Source of the DNA: Arthrobacter sp. S39
GTDB lineage: Bacteria > Actinomycetota > Actinomycetes > Actinomycetales > Micrococcaceae
Direction of reading: 5' to 3'
Assembly (NCBI RefSeq): GCF_004320525.1
Contig: NZ_SIHX01000001.1
Span: 496,001 to 560,000 of the forward strand
DNA: 64,000 nucleotides
In this document: positions 50,056 to 59,495 of the stretch, piece after piece
How positions within the stretch are numbered: position 1 is the stretch's first letter
How the letters are laid out: each line of letters begins with the position of its first letter
The notes under the pieces: generated by a model
Told to the model about the DNA's origin: nothing
The model's database searches: none
The model's input: only the letters and a program-made list of their open reading frames with translations
Position numbers and translations under genes: made by a program

Positions 50056-52332
50056 CTAGCCGATCTGTGCGCCGGTTGCGGCTGACCAGATAATTCTTCC
50101 GCCTTGGTAGGACTGGTAGCAGCCCCCGCTGGTGACGCTGCAGATTTCGGCGCTGGTTGGGTAGCCCAGGGCACCGTTTTCGGCTCCGGTGCGGCGGTAG
50201 AGGTCGCGGATTCCTCCGCTGCGGCTGATGTGGGCGCCTGTGGCTGTTGTCCAGAGGATTTCGCCGCGTTGGTAGGCCTGGTAGCAGCCTCCGTCGCGCA
50301 GGCCGCAGATTTTTGCGCTGGTGGGGTAACCCAAAACGCCGGTTTCCGCGCCTGCTTGGCGGTAAGTTGTTCTGATCGGACCGGTTTCTGTCAGTTGGGC
50401 TCCTGTGGCGCCCGACCACATGATTTCGCCGCCTTGGTAGGACTGGTAGCAGCCCCCGCTGGTGACGCTGCAGATTTCGGCGCTGGTTGGGTAGCCCAGG
50501 GCACCGTTTTCGGCTCCGGTGCGGCGGTAGAGGTCGCGGATTCCTCCGCTGCGGCTGATGTGGGCGCCTGTGGCTGTTGTCCAGAGGATTTCGCCGCGTT
50601 GGTAGGCCTGGTAGCAGCCTCCGTCGCGCAGGCCGCAGATTTTTGCGCTGGTGGGGTAACCCAAAACGCCGGTTTCCGCGCCTGCTTGGCGGTAAGTTGT
50701 TCTGATTGGACCGGTTTCTGTCAGTTGGGCTCCTGTGGCGCCCGACCACATGATTTCGCCGCCTTGGTAGGACTGGTAGCAGCCCCCGTTGGTGACGCTG
50801 CAGATTTCGGCGCTGGTTGGGTAGCCCAGGACACCGTTTTCGGCTCCCGCCAAACGATATCTCGTCCTGATCTCGCCGAATGGCGAAGGCTGTGCCCCCG
50901 TCGTGCTTGTGTATAGGATTTCGCCGCGTTGGTAGGCCTGGTAACAGCCTCCGTCGCGGAGGCCGCAGATTTCGCTGCTTGTGGGATAGCCGAGTCTGCC
51001 GCCTTCGAAACCTGTTTTAGCCCAAGCGTCACGGATCGGACCCACGAAACTGGGTTGCGCGCCTGTTGCCGGATGCCAGACTGCTGCGCCGAAGGTAAAC
51101 CCTTGATAGCAACCACCGCCAGGTAATCCGCATGATATGTCAGAGGTGGCTGACCCCAGTGCCGGTGTGACTGCCCTCAGCTCCGCGATTGCTCGTATGG
51201 CGGCTGGCGGAACGCCATTCTTAGCGAAAGCGACAAGCCCTTCGTATGTGCCGTTCCATACGTTTGAATCGCCGGCGAACGGCCCTGTGCTGCTGTACTG
51301 CCACATACTGTATGTTTCCCAGCTTGAGGGAACTGGGCCGGCGTCATTTGTGGGCACACCAGGGTAGGCGGCGACCCACAGGGGATAGTCGCCAAAACCT
51401 TCAGGATCACTCAGGCATTGCCGCCACCAGGAAGTATTCGTATAAATCACGGGAAGGCGCCCCGTCAACGCCTGCATTGTGTTACCGAAATCCTTGACCC
51501 ACGCCGTCAGTTGGGATGGTGACATGCCGTAGCAGGTATTACCGAAGTAAAAGCCGCCAATTGTCCGACCTTCGTAGGGATTGAACTCGAAGTCCAACAC
51601 GGGGGGCAGGGTGTGCCCGTCGGGTGTCCATCCGCCGCCGGAATCCACAAAGTAGCGGGCCTGGTCGGCGCCTGAAGACCAATTGGGGATCGCAAAATGG
51701 TATGCACCGCGTATCATTCCGACGTTTCGTGCCCCTTGGTATTGCGAGCCATACAGTGGGTTCGTGTAGTAGTTCCCCTCACTTGCCTTTACATACGCGA
51801 AGCGAGCGCCCATCTTCCATTGTTGGAGCCAGTCAACTCCAGACTGGTGCCCGCTGACATCGAGTCCTTGAACACCGAAGGTAGGCATCCACGTGCCTTC
51901 TGTTGAGGGCGCAGCAGGCTCAAGCAGTGTTGACCGCAGGCTCTTACTTAGCACGCGAGTTGACCGCTGTCCCATTTCTGCGCCGCCTGGTCCAATTGCG
52001 TCCGCCATTGAGGATGCTGTCGTTGAGTCGGGCTGGGGGATGTCTGCGGTTGCAGGTACCGCCACGCTGGACGTCGGTTGCGACGAGCCTGTAGTTGCTG
52101 GAGGGGCCGACTCGGATGGCGCAAACGTGGAGGGAGGCAGGGGTGTACTCGCGGTGGACGTGTCTGTCGGGAGCAGTTCCGATGATGTGCCTGAGTCGTC
52201 GTGAGATTCCAACGGCAAAGTAGAGGTTGCCGAAGCTATTCCGGGTCCGGCCATGAGGGATACGGCCAGTGCGAGGACTGCAAGGGGCAGACGGGATGGT
52301 CGCGAGACCGGCGACGACGAGTAAAACTTCAT
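50056..52332 (-). CDS. Secreted GH25 muramidase with LGFP wall-binding repeats
   Basis: The 758-aa protein has a Sec signal peptide (LAVLALAVSLMAGPGIASA), a Ser/Thr/Pro-rich linker and a GH25 lysozyme domain (about residues 150-370). The latter has GVQGLDVSGHQSGVDWLQQW and the catalytic DxE of PVLDFEF near residue 246. Seven LGFP-type repeats of about 55 aa follow (LGYPTS, each with a Cys pair as in ICGLRDGGCYQ). GH25 enzymes cleave the MurNAc-GlcNAc bond. LGFP repeats are thought to anchor proteins to wall arabinogalactan-type polymer, which fits the nearby galactan genes. Four of the repeats arose by a recent 330-bp duplication, and the last one is truncated. Confidence 0.92.
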   Translation of the reverse strand: MKFYSSSPVSRPSRLPLAVLALAVSLMAGPGIASATSTLPLESHDDSGTSSELLPTDTSTASTPLPPSTFAPSESAPPATTGSSQPTSSVAVPATADIPQPDSTTASSMADAIGPGGAEMGQRSTRVLSKSLRSTLLEPAAPSTEGTWMPTFGVQGLDVSGHQSGVDWLQQWKMGARFAYVKASEGNYYTNPLYGSQYQGARNVGMIRGAYHFAIPNWSSGADQARYFVDSGGGWTPDGHTLPPVLDFEFNPYEGRTIGGFYFGNTCYGMSPSQLTAWVKDFGNTMQALTGRLPVIYTNTSWWRQCLSDPEGFGDYPLWVAAYPGVPTNDAGPVPSSWETYSMWQYSSTGPFAGDSNVWNGTYEGLVAFAKNGVPPAAIRAIAELRAVTPALGSATSDISCGLPGGGCYQGFTFGAAVWHPATGAQPSFVGPIRDAWAKTGFEGGRLGYPTSSEICGLRDGGCYQAYQRGEILYTSTTGAQPSPFGEIRTRYRLAGAENGVLGYPTSAEICSVTNGGCYQSYQGGEIMWSGATGAQLTETGPIRTTYRQAGAETGVLGYPTSAKICGLRDGGCYQAYQRGEILWTTATGAHISRSGGIRDLYRRTGAENGALGYPTSAEICSVTSGGCYQSYQGGEIMWSGATGAQLTETGPIRTTYRQAGAETGVLGYPTSAKICGLRDGGCYQAYQRGEILWTTATGAHISRSGGIRDLYRRTGAENGALGYPTSAEICSVTSGGCYQSYQGGRIIWSAATGAQIG
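50101..50760 (-). repeat. Two tandem 330-bp copies within the LGFP region
   Basis: 50101-50430 and 50431-50760 are identical except for C/T at 50377/50707. Each copy encodes two LGFP repeats. A third, diverged copy starts at 50761. Confidence 0.95.
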
Positions 52333-52628
52333 GTGAGCTCCGGTTCAGGCGGCTCCCCAGAAGCGCGCCATCAGGATACGCGCTTTAGAGGCTCGAGGGC
52401 CCGACGCGAGCGCGGTATTTGGACTTGATGAGACCTAGCGGGCCAACCCTAACACCGGTGGTTTGAACGTTACCAGTGTTTCTGCTGTTCCCAGAGTGAA
52501 TGATGCGGCAACGTTACTCGGCGAGGACCTGTTGACGTTTTTTTACAGCCGCTTGCTGTGGTGGTTGGGCGGGTGGGGCTCCTACGCCGTAGGCGAAGTG
52601 GGTAACCCTGGGCACATAGGATTGTGGC

Positions 52629-54107
52629 GTGACTAGACTCCCCAGGCCTTCGATCGTCGTGGCAGTGATTGCGTTTGCCTACACAGGATTGGGCAGTTGG
52701 CGCCCGAGCTTCTGGACCGACGAAGCAGCAACTTTGAGTGCTGTCAGGCGTGAATTTCCTGAGCTTACGGCAATGCTCAGCAGCGTTGATGCAGTACACG
52801 GCGCTTACTACTTCATCATGTTCGTGTGGTCTCGGGCATTTGGCTTTTCCGAAGCGTCCCTACGGTTTCCCAGCATCATGGCTGTCGTGGCAACGTCCTT
52901 CTTAATTGTGGAACTGGGGAAGAAGATCGCTGGTGTCCACTTAGGCGTTTTGGCGTCAGTGCTCCTGTTGCTGTTGCCCAGGACACAGTACGCCGCTACT
53001 GACGGGCGTTCTTACGCCCTAACTATTTTGGGTGCCGTTGCGGCCACCTATGTTTTGGTTTCCATCCGTGAAAGATCGAGAAGTTACAAGTGGGTGGTAT
53101 ACGCAGTTATCGGTCTCGTCACAGTGAGCCTTTCTTTCTATACTGTTTTTCTTTTGGCCTCGCATGCCCTCACTTTAATCTGGGATCAGAGACTACGCAG
53201 CCAGTGGCTAGGGATGATCAGCGCGGCAACCGCGTGGCTCGCGCCCGCGGTGTACATAGGAGTCGCTGCGAGTCAGCAGCAGTTTCAGATTTCTTGGATC
53301 AGGGAAGTTGGACCTGCTTTTCCATACGAAATCGCTTTTCTGCAATTCTTTGCAGATGGATACTTCTCCGTGGACGGACAGGTCTTCCCCGCGCCCACAC
53401 CTGGCGAAGACTTCACTATGTTAGCCTTGGCATTTCTTTGCTGGCCACTGGCTATTGCGTGCGCCGTGTTGTTCAGGCGTCATTTCCTGGTCCGCCTTGC
53501 GCTGCCTTGGCTGTTAGTGCCCACGATCGCGGTGGTAGCCGCGTCGCTAATTCTTGGGGGCAATTACTACCTGCCGCGGTACCTGACGTTTGTGTTGCCG
53601 GCCATGGCATTTCTGGCAGCCTTGCCGCTAGCGTCGGCATTGCTATCCCGTTCCTTCGGTCGTGCAGCCAAGCCCGCACTGATGATGACGGCGGCCGCAG
53701 TTCTTGGCTTATGCCTTCCGTCCTATCTGGGTCAACGGACCCAGTATGGTCGGGACATCCAAGATGATTTTCGATTTATCGCGACGTCCGTTGAGCGCCT
53801 TGCAAATCGCGGGGACTGCTTTGTCATGAATTCCGACGTCGATCTGGCGCTGCAGGCCTACCCTCAGAGCTTTCAATACCTGGTCGATCCGACTATCGGC
53901 CTGACTGCGGCGCAATGGCGACGAATCTTCAACCAACGCTTTGATATTTCGAGTTCAGCGGCGAAGATCGCATTGTGTCCTGCCGTCGTTCTCGTTGAGA
54001 AGGCAGATAAATCGGAGATGGCATCAGCGTTGCATGGCCTCGGGTATTCGGGAGGGCACAGCGAACGCGGAACCTCCACAAGGGTGACTCGGTTTAGCCG
54101 CGAATAA
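52629..54107 (+). CDS. GT-C-like membrane glycosyltransferase
   Basis: The 492-aa protein has about 11 membrane helices. Its first external loop carries SFWTDEAATLSAVRREFPEL, the Asp/Glu motif typical of PMT/ArnT-type GT-C enzymes that use polyprenyl-phosphate sugars. A soluble C-terminal domain of about 110 residues follows. It probably decorates a wall polymer or protein; donor and acceptor are unknown. GTG 52629 stands seven bases after a TAGGAT, so a leaderless message is possible. The 296-nt gap to the divergent muramidase gene contains ACGTTAC twice (about 52469 and 52512) but no clear promoter. Confidence 0.75.
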   Translation: MTRLPRPSIVVAVIAFAYTGLGSWRPSFWTDEAATLSAVRREFPELTAMLSSVDAVHGAYYFIMFVWSRAFGFSEASLRFPSIMAVVATSFLIVELGKKIAGVHLGVLASVLLLLLPRTQYAATDGRSYALTILGAVAATYVLVSIRERSRSYKWVVYAVIGLVTVSLSFYTVFLLASHALTLIWDQRLRSQWLGMISAATAWLAPAVYIGVAASQQQFQISWIREVGPAFPYEIAFLQFFADGYFSVDGQVFPAPTPGEDFTMLALAFLCWPLAIACAVLFRRHFLVRLALPWLLVPTIAVVAASLILGGNYYLPRYLTFVLPAMAFLAALPLASALLSRSFGRAAKPALMMTAAAVLGLCLPSYLGQRTQYGRDIQDDFRFIATSVERLANRGDCFVMNSDVDLALQAYPQSFQYLVDPTIGLTAAQWRRIFNQRFDISSSAAKIALCPAVVLVEKADKSEMASALHGLGYSGGHSERGTSTRVTRFSRE

Positions 54108-54240
54108 GGGCAGCGGTCGGGCATTACTTTCGAATATCCACAGGCCAGTTGCTTTGACTTGGCGGCGTGCCTTTCGGTCCCTAGGCTGTATCCCAGTTGC
54201 ACTGCCTCCGCCGGGGGCGGCAGTTGTATTTGGGGGATAC

Positions 54241-55464
54241 ATGGACGCTGTGCAAATCGTGGAAGACGAAGTCCGTGAGCTGATCCGTCGTCGTGGACTG
54301 GACCCATCGCGGCAGGCCGGAGAGGTCCGGCGGCTGGTTGAAGCCGCCGTGACCGACTACGACGAGCGGGCGCTGATGGGGCCCCTCCCTCCGATCGGTC
54401 CGTTGGAGGCTGCGCGCCGGTTCGTCTTTGATGCTGTGGCCGGTTTCGGTGTGCTTCAGCCGCTGTTGGACGATCCAACCATTGAGGAAATCTGGCTCAA
54501 TGCCCCGAACGAAATCTACGTCGCACGGAACGGCGAATCCGAACTGACGTCCCTGAGCCTCACCGACCAGCAAGTCCGTGACCTGGTGGAACGGATGCTC
54601 AAAAGCTCCGGCCGCCGCCTGGACATGTCATCGCCCTTTGTGGACGCAGCACTGCCGGATGGATCCAGGCTGCACGTGGTCATCCCGGATGTCACACGCC
54701 GCCATTGGGCCGTGAATATCCGGAAATTCGTGGTGAAGGCGAGCCGGCTCGAGCACCTCGTGGAGCTCGGTACGCTGACGCCGCAGTCCGCCCGGTTCCT
54801 CGGTGCGGCAGTTGCCAGCGGTCTTAACATTTTGGTGTCCGGTGCCACCCAAGCCGGAAAGACCACCATGCTGAACTGCCTGGCCGCGAGCATTGGCAGC
54901 CGGGAACGGGTCATCACAGTGGAGGAGATCTTCGAGCTCCAGTTTCCGTTGCGGGATGTCGTGGGCCTCCAGTGCCGTCAACCCAACCTGGAGGGGGAAG
55001 GCGAGATTCCGCTGCGCCGGCTGGTGAAGGAGGCCCTCCGCATGCGGCCCGACCGCCTGGTCGTGGGGGAAGTCCGCGAAGCCGAAAGTTTGGACATGTT
55101 AATAGCCTTGAATTCCGGGCTCCCAGGGATGTGCACGGTCCATGCAAACTCAGCACACGACGCCGTAACCAAGATCTGCACGCTTCCGCTGCTCGCCGGC
55201 GAAAACATCTCCTCTGCCTTCGTCGTACCTACCGTCGCCTCCTGCATTGACCTCGTGGTCCACTGCAGCCGCCAGAATAACGGGCGCAGACAGGTCACCG
55301 AAGTGCTTTCATTGGGGCGGAGAGTCGAGAACGGCATCATCGAGTCGTCAATGGTCTTCGCCATGGATGACGGGCAACTGCAACCGCGGGCCAACTCCAT
55401 GCCTGCCGCGGAAAAATTTGGCCGTGCAGGTTACGACGTCGCGGCGTTGCTGGAACCGCGCTGA
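54241..55464 (+). CDS. tadA: Tad pilus assembly ATPase TadA/CpaF
   Basis: The 407-aa secretion ATPase of the type II/IV family has Walker A GATQAGKTT (about residues 201-209), the Asp box VEEIFELQFPLRDV and Walker B RLVVGEVREAE (about 271), and a His box with CTVHANSAHDA. It powers extension of Flp/Tad pili. ATG 54241 follows GGGGGATAC; the open frame back to 54154 is not supported. TadB starts within its stop codon. Confidence 0.95.
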   Translation: MDAVQIVEDEVRELIRRRGLDPSRQAGEVRRLVEAAVTDYDERALMGPLPPIGPLEAARRFVFDAVAGFGVLQPLLDDPTIEEIWLNAPNEIYVARNGESELTSLSLTDQQVRDLVERMLKSSGRRLDMSSPFVDAALPDGSRLHVVIPDVTRRHWAVNIRKFVVKASRLEHLVELGTLTPQSARFLGAAVASGLNILVSGATQAGKTTMLNCLAASIGSRERVITVEEIFELQFPLRDVVGLQCRQPNLEGEGEIPLRRLVKEALRMRPDRLVVGEVREAESLDMLIALNSGLPGMCTVHANSAHDAVTKICTLPLLAGENISSAFVVPTVASCIDLVVHCSRQNNGRRQVTEVLSLGRRVENGIIESSMVFAMDDGQLQPRANSMPAAEKFGRAGYDVAALLEPR

Positions 55465-56318
55465 TGGCACCGCTCATGGGGGTACTTGCCGGTACCGGGT
55501 TCTTCCTTATCTGGTGGTCGTGTTGGGAAAATCCCCAACGGGCTGACCGGCCGGTCAGAACAAACCGGCTGGAAGACCTTCTGGCTTCCGCCGGAATCGA
55601 AAAAGTCACAGCGACGGGTCTGATTGCCAGCTGCCTGGGACTCGGTCTTTTTGTGGCCCTCGTATTCTTCGCGGTCAGCCGCTCGTGGCCGATGGCGGCA
55701 TGCTTCGGCCTCTTCGGGGCCTGGCTTCCAGTCAGCGTGCTGAGGTGGCGGGCCAGAAAGAGAACGGCAATGCTGCGCCAGCTGTGGCCAGATGTGGTGG
55801 ACCATCTCCGGTCAGCCATCCGGGCAGGACTCTCGCTGCCGGAGGCCCTCATCCAGCTGGGGGAGAAGGGGCCGGAAGAACTGCGGCAAGTATTCCGGGA
55901 CTTCGGCTCGGACTACCGCGCCGGCGGCCAGTTCGATGCCTCCCTTAACAAGCTCAAGGACCGTCTGGCCGATCCTGTGGCGGACCGGATCGTCGAGGCC
56001 CTGCGGCTGACACGTGAAGTCGGAGGCTCCGACTTAGGGAAGCTGCTTGGAACCCTCGCGGACTTCCTCCGCGAAAACGCTCGGACCAGGAGCGAGCTTG
56101 AAGCCCGCCAGTCGTGGACCATCAACGCCGCCAGGCTTGCCGTCGCGGCTCCGTGGATCGTCATGGTCCTTCTTGCCACGAGGCCGGAAGCGGTCCAGGC
56201 ATACAACACTCCGGTGGGTGCCGCAGTATTGCTGGGCGGCCTGGTGGTTTCCCTCGTCTGCTACTCGATCATGCTGCGGATCGGCGCCCTTCCGCAGGAC
56301 GAAAGGGTGCTCCGGTGA
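55464..56318 (+). CDS. tadB: Tad pilus inner-membrane platform protein TadB
   Basis: The 284-aa protein has two N-terminal helices (GVLAGTGFFLIWWSC and ATGLIASCLGLGLFVALVFF). A cytoplasmic T2SSF domain follows (LRSAIRAGLSLPEALIQLGEKGP, then ALRLTREVGGSDLGKLLGTL), and two C-terminal helices end the protein. It forms the platform on which TadA acts. The start overlaps tadA by one base and its stop overlaps the tadC start. Confidence 0.93.
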   Translation: MAPLMGVLAGTGFFLIWWSCWENPQRADRPVRTNRLEDLLASAGIEKVTATGLIASCLGLGLFVALVFFAVSRSWPMAACFGLFGAWLPVSVLRWRARKRTAMLRQLWPDVVDHLRSAIRAGLSLPEALIQLGEKGPEELRQVFRDFGSDYRAGGQFDASLNKLKDRLADPVADRIVEALRLTREVGGSDLGKLLGTLADFLRENARTRSELEARQSWTINAARLAVAAPWIVMVLLATRPEAVQAYNTPVGAAVLLGGLVVSLVCYSIMLRIGALPQDERVLR

Positions 56319-57247
56319 CAGGCACGCAGGCTGCCGCCACTGTCTGCGGAATCGTCCTCGGAGTGGGGCTCTGGCTGATCCTTGTCCGTTTGCCGGTGAT
56401 GCGCGCCACCACCCTGGCCGAGCGCATCGAACCGCAACTGAAGTCACAGAACCTTGAGTCAAGGCTGCTGCGGGCCGGCGGAATCCAGAACGTCACGCCG
56501 TTCGGCGCGCTGGAACGCATCATGAGGCCGATGATCCGCGACGGTGTAACCGCGCTGGGCAGGTTGAACCGGGGCTCCAAAGGCCTGGCACGACGGCTTG
56601 CCCAGGCCGGCATCCACAAGTCGCCGATCGATTTCCGGGCGGAACAGCTGCTCTGGGCCGCGGCCGGATTTACTGTGTCGTTGGCACTGGTGGTCATCGG
56701 TGCCTTTGCAGGACGGTTCAGTCCTTTGCTGGCTGTTGCCTCGGTCATCGGCAGCGCGTTCGGCGGCTTCCTGTTCCGCGACTACTGGCTGGGTGTCCAG
56801 ATCAGGAACCGTGAAGCCCGGATGATGGCCGAGTTCCCGAGCCTGGCCGAGTTGATGGCGCTCGCGGTCGGCGCCGGTGAAAGCGCCACGGGCGCCCTGG
56901 ACCGCGTCTGCCGCAGCGCGCGGGGCGAGCTCTCCAAGGAATTCTCAAGAATCCTGGCCGAAACCAGGGCCGGCAAACCGCTCGTGGAGGCCTTGCAGGA
57001 CTTCTCCGCCCGGACAGACCTGGGTCCGCTGGTCCGGTTCGTCGACGGCATCATCGTTGCCGTCGAGCGCGGTACCCCGTTGGCGGATGTGCTCCGCTCA
57101 CAGGCCCAGGACGTCAGGGATACCGCCAAAAGGGACCTGATGGAGTCAGCCGGCAAGAAAGAGATAGGGATAATGGTGCCGCTTGTCAAGTGCTACCGTT
57201 TCTCTTATGGAGCACCAAAGCGTCGCCATTTATGTCCGTCAATCTGA
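56315..57247 (+). pseudogene. tadC: tadC, truncated by integration of a serine-integrase element
   Basis: GTG 56315 overlaps the tadB stop. About 290 residues read as TadC: an N-terminal helix, helices near residues 110-155, and the T2SSF domain with EFPSLAELMALAVGAGESATGALDRV. The native sequence ends at GKKEIGIMVPLV (57188), where other TadC proteins continue into a last membrane helix. Instead the frame runs 19 foreign residues (KCYRFSYGAPKRRH and so on) to a stop at 57247. The missing helix, and any flp, tadE and tadF genes, should lie beyond the right end of the element. Confidence 0.88.
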
Positions 57248-58598
57248 GGACAAGACCGGCCAGGAAGCCGCCGTCGAACGCCAGGAAGCCGCCTGCCGGA
57301 AGCTTGCCGATGCCAAGGGCTGGGCCGACCTCGTCCTCTACAGGGACAACGACCGTAGCGCCACGACCGGCAAGGAACGCCCCGACTTCGAGCGGCTGCT
57401 ACGCGACATCGAGGCCGGCTGTGTCGACGCCGTCGTCGTATGGCACCTGGACCGGCTCACCAGGACCATCCGGGACCTGACGCGCACGATCGAAGCGGGG
57501 AAGTCCCACCGGGTCAACATCGCCTCGGTCCACGGCGTTTCGCTCGACCTTGGAGACCCGACCGGCGTGGCCGTGGCAACGATCCTTACTGCCATCGCCG
57601 CGATGGAGGTCCAGCACAAGGGCAGCCGGCAACGGGAGGCGAACCGGCAACGCGCGACCGCTGGCCGTGCCTTCTGGACGCGGCGCCCATTCGGCTACGA
57701 CCGGGACGCTGACGGGGCGGTGTTCGTAGTGGAAGCTGAAGCGGAACTGATCCGGGTCGGCGCGGAGGCAGCGCTCGCAGGATCCACCTTGGCCGCGATC
57801 GCCAAACAGTGGAACGCTGCCGGCTTTTCCACCACAGCCGGCGGGCTGTGGGGAGTGACCCAAGTACGGCGGCTGCTCATGAACCCTCGCTACGCCGGAA
57901 AACAGGTCTACAACGGCGAAGAAATGGCCTCCGGCGGCCTCTGGCAGCCGATCCTGGACCAGGACACACACCAGGCCCTGGTAGAACGCCTGACCGATCC
58001 GCGGCGCCGCACCGCCCCGGACGATCTCAACTCAAAATATCTCCTGTCCGGGATCTGCCTATGCGGAAAATGCGGCGGCAAAATGTTCGCTTCCCCAGTG
58101 AAGGTCAAGGGACGACAGCAGATGGTGTATCGGTGCTACAGCGGGTACTGCGTGCAGCGCGGGCTGGAGGCGGTTGACGATGTCGTGAACACCGTTGTTA
58201 CCGCCCGCCTATCCCGGCCCGATGCCGCCTCGCTGTTCGCCAGTACGGTAGACGCGACGGCACTGCGCCGGAAGGCAACGGATCTCCGCGGCCGCCGCGA
58301 CGCCTTGGCCGCGCTCCTCGCCGATGGCCTGCTCTCGGCGGTGGCGGTGCGGGAGCAGGCCGGGAAACTGGCCTCAGAGCTCCATGCCGTCGAGAGTTCC
58401 CTCGTTGCGCTGGACACTTTCAATCCGGCCGCAGCCGTCATTGCTGCCGACGATGTATCAGCTGCGTGGGCCGCACTGGACCTAGGAGCCCGCCGGCAGA
58501 TCATCCGGGCCCTTATGGACGTAACCGTGCTGTCCGCCGGTAAGGGCGTCAGATTCTCGCCGGAACAGGTTCAGATCGAATGGAAAGGTGGTTCCTGA
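57207..58598 (+). CDS. int: Large serine integrase
   Basis: The 463-aa recombinase has an N-terminal resolvase domain with the nucleophile S13 in AIYVRQSED, plus ERQEAACRKL and VWHLDRLTRTIRDL. A recombinase domain follows (GVTQVRRLLMNPRYAGKQVY), then a zinc ribbon (CLCGKCGGKM with CYSGYC) and a coiled-coil C-terminus. Such enzymes integrate unidirectionally and need a directionality factor to excise. ATG 57207 gives the family start; no ribosome site precedes it, and the reading from 57183 begins within the att junction. Its stop overlaps the next start (TGATG). Confidence 0.93.
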   Translation: MEHQSVAIYVRQSEDKTGQEAAVERQEAACRKLADAKGWADLVLYRDNDRSATTGKERPDFERLLRDIEAGCVDAVVVWHLDRLTRTIRDLTRTIEAGKSHRVNIASVHGVSLDLGDPTGVAVATILTAIAAMEVQHKGSRQREANRQRATAGRAFWTRRPFGYDRDADGAVFVVEAEAELIRVGAEAALAGSTLAAIAKQWNAAGFSTTAGGLWGVTQVRRLLMNPRYAGKQVYNGEEMASGGLWQPILDQDTHQALVERLTDPRRRTAPDDLNSKYLLSGICLCGKCGGKMFASPVKVKGRQQMVYRCYSGYCVQRGLEAVDDVVNTVVTARLSRPDAASLFASTVDATALRRKATDLRGRRDALAALLADGLLSAVAVREQAGKLASELHAVESSLVALDTFNPAAAVIAADDVSAAWAALDLGARRQIIRALMDVTVLSAGKGVRFSPEQVQIEWKGGS

Positions 58599-58993
58599 TG
58601 GACGCAGAGGCACGGGCGGCCGAGTACTGGAAGTTGGCCAGGGACGCCGCTGCCGTCGCGCTGGTACGGGCCCGGACCAGCGGCGACGCGTGGCCGGATA
58701 TCGTTGGTCCGCCCCGCATCCCCGTCTGGTGTACTAAGGGCCACGACACCGGCGTGGCTATCAGGGTAACGGCCGCCCCCGACCAACCAAACGATCCGTT
58801 CTGTATGTCCTGGCATCTGGAGCTCAGCGTGAATGGCGGCAAGGCTGAAGGCCCACCCGTCCCCGGAGGCGCGTGGGTCTTCACCTGCAAGGACTGCGGC
58901 AAACCTACGAAACAGCGGGACGCCCGCGTTCTTGGCGCGGCCCTGAAAGCCCTAGGAAATCCAAAATCGAAATACAGGATTTCTCTTACCTGA
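58598..58993 (+). CDS. Small protein with Cys/His zinc-like pairs
   Basis: I do not recognise this 131-aa protein. It has WCTKGH near residue 46 and FTCKDCGKPTK near residue 104, which could together bind one zinc ion. The start ATG 58598 overlaps the integrase stop, so it is probably co-translated and could serve recombination, for example as a directionality factor. That role is a guess based on position only. Confidence 0.6.
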   Translation: MDAEARAAEYWKLARDAAAVALVRARTSGDAWPDIVGPPRIPVWCTKGHDTGVAIRVTAAPDQPNDPFCMSWHLELSVNGGKAEGPPVPGGAWVFTCKDCGKPTKQRDARVLGAALKALGNPKSKYRISLT

Positions 58994-59013
58994 ACCACTA
59001 GTACAGGTAAGAT
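58984..59013. promoter_or_regulatory. Inverted repeat overlapping a -10-like TAAGAT
   Basis: TCTTACCTG (58984-58992) and its exact complement CAGGTAAGA (59004-59012) are 11 bases apart. The right arm contains TAAGAT (59008-59013), which fits a -10 element, so a repressor bound here would block the promoter of the downstream genes. The stretch to 59149 also has a CCCCC-ATCA-GGGGG hairpin (59066-59079). Confidence 0.4.
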
Positions 59014-59149
59014 TTGTACCAACGAACGGGCCGCGCAGCTAGCCGTACTGCGCATCATGTAGGGGCCCCCATCAGGGGGAAGTAGCCAATTAGCTCCCCG
59101 GTGTGAACCTGGCAGTCAACTCTGCCCACCCGGAAAGCCCCCGTTCACA

Positions 59150-59386
59150 ATGTCTCAGGCAATCCTCAAGGCAAAATCGCAACTCGGCGTCGCCCATCGC
59201 CGCCACAATCCAGAAGCAATTACGGCCGCCCGCCGCGACCTGGCAGCGGAAAAGCTCGCCGCATACGTGGAAAAAATCGTCAACGAGGCGCCGCCGCTCA
59301 CCCGCGAGCAGCGGGACAGGATCGCTTCACTGCTTGCGCCCAACGCCGCTGATGAATCCACTACGGCAGGCGGTCAAGCCGCGTGA
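59150..59386 (+). CDS. Small helical protein of actinobacterial prophage-like elements
   Basis: The 78-aa protein (MSQAILKAKSQLGVAHRR, then ARRDLAAEKLAAYVEKIV and PPLTREQRDRIASLL) is predicted to be mostly helical and amphipathic. Short proteins of this pattern are common in actinobacterial integrative elements next to the replication ATPase. Function is unknown. It is the first gene after the putative operator at 58984-59013. Confidence 0.65.
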   Translation: MSQAILKAKSQLGVAHRRHNPEAITAARRDLAAEKLAAYVEKIVNEAPPLTREQRDRIASLLAPNAADESTTAGGQAA

Positions 59387-59399
59387 AGCAAAAAAGAAA

Positions 59400-59430
59400 C
59401 CGTCCGCCCCTTCAGGGAAGGTGCGGACGG
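59400..59430 (-). terminator. Hairpin with T-run on the minus strand
   Basis: CCGTCCGC (59400-59407) and GCGGACGG (59423-59430) form a hairpin with a 15-base loop. On the minus strand it is followed by TTTCTTTTTT, so it should stop transcripts moving leftwards. On the plus strand it may only attenuate. Confidence 0.5.
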
Positions 59431-59495
59431 ACTCGACACCTCAACGCTAGCACCAACAGCAGCCCCTCGCGCCGTAGGCAAGGGGGCGACACGCC

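Noticed and set aside
50104..50916. Long plus-strand open frame (270 aa) opposite the muramidase
   Set aside because: It is the antisense reading of the LGFP repeats; its Ala/Gly-rich repetitive translation follows from the repeat DNA, and it has no ribosome site or family match.
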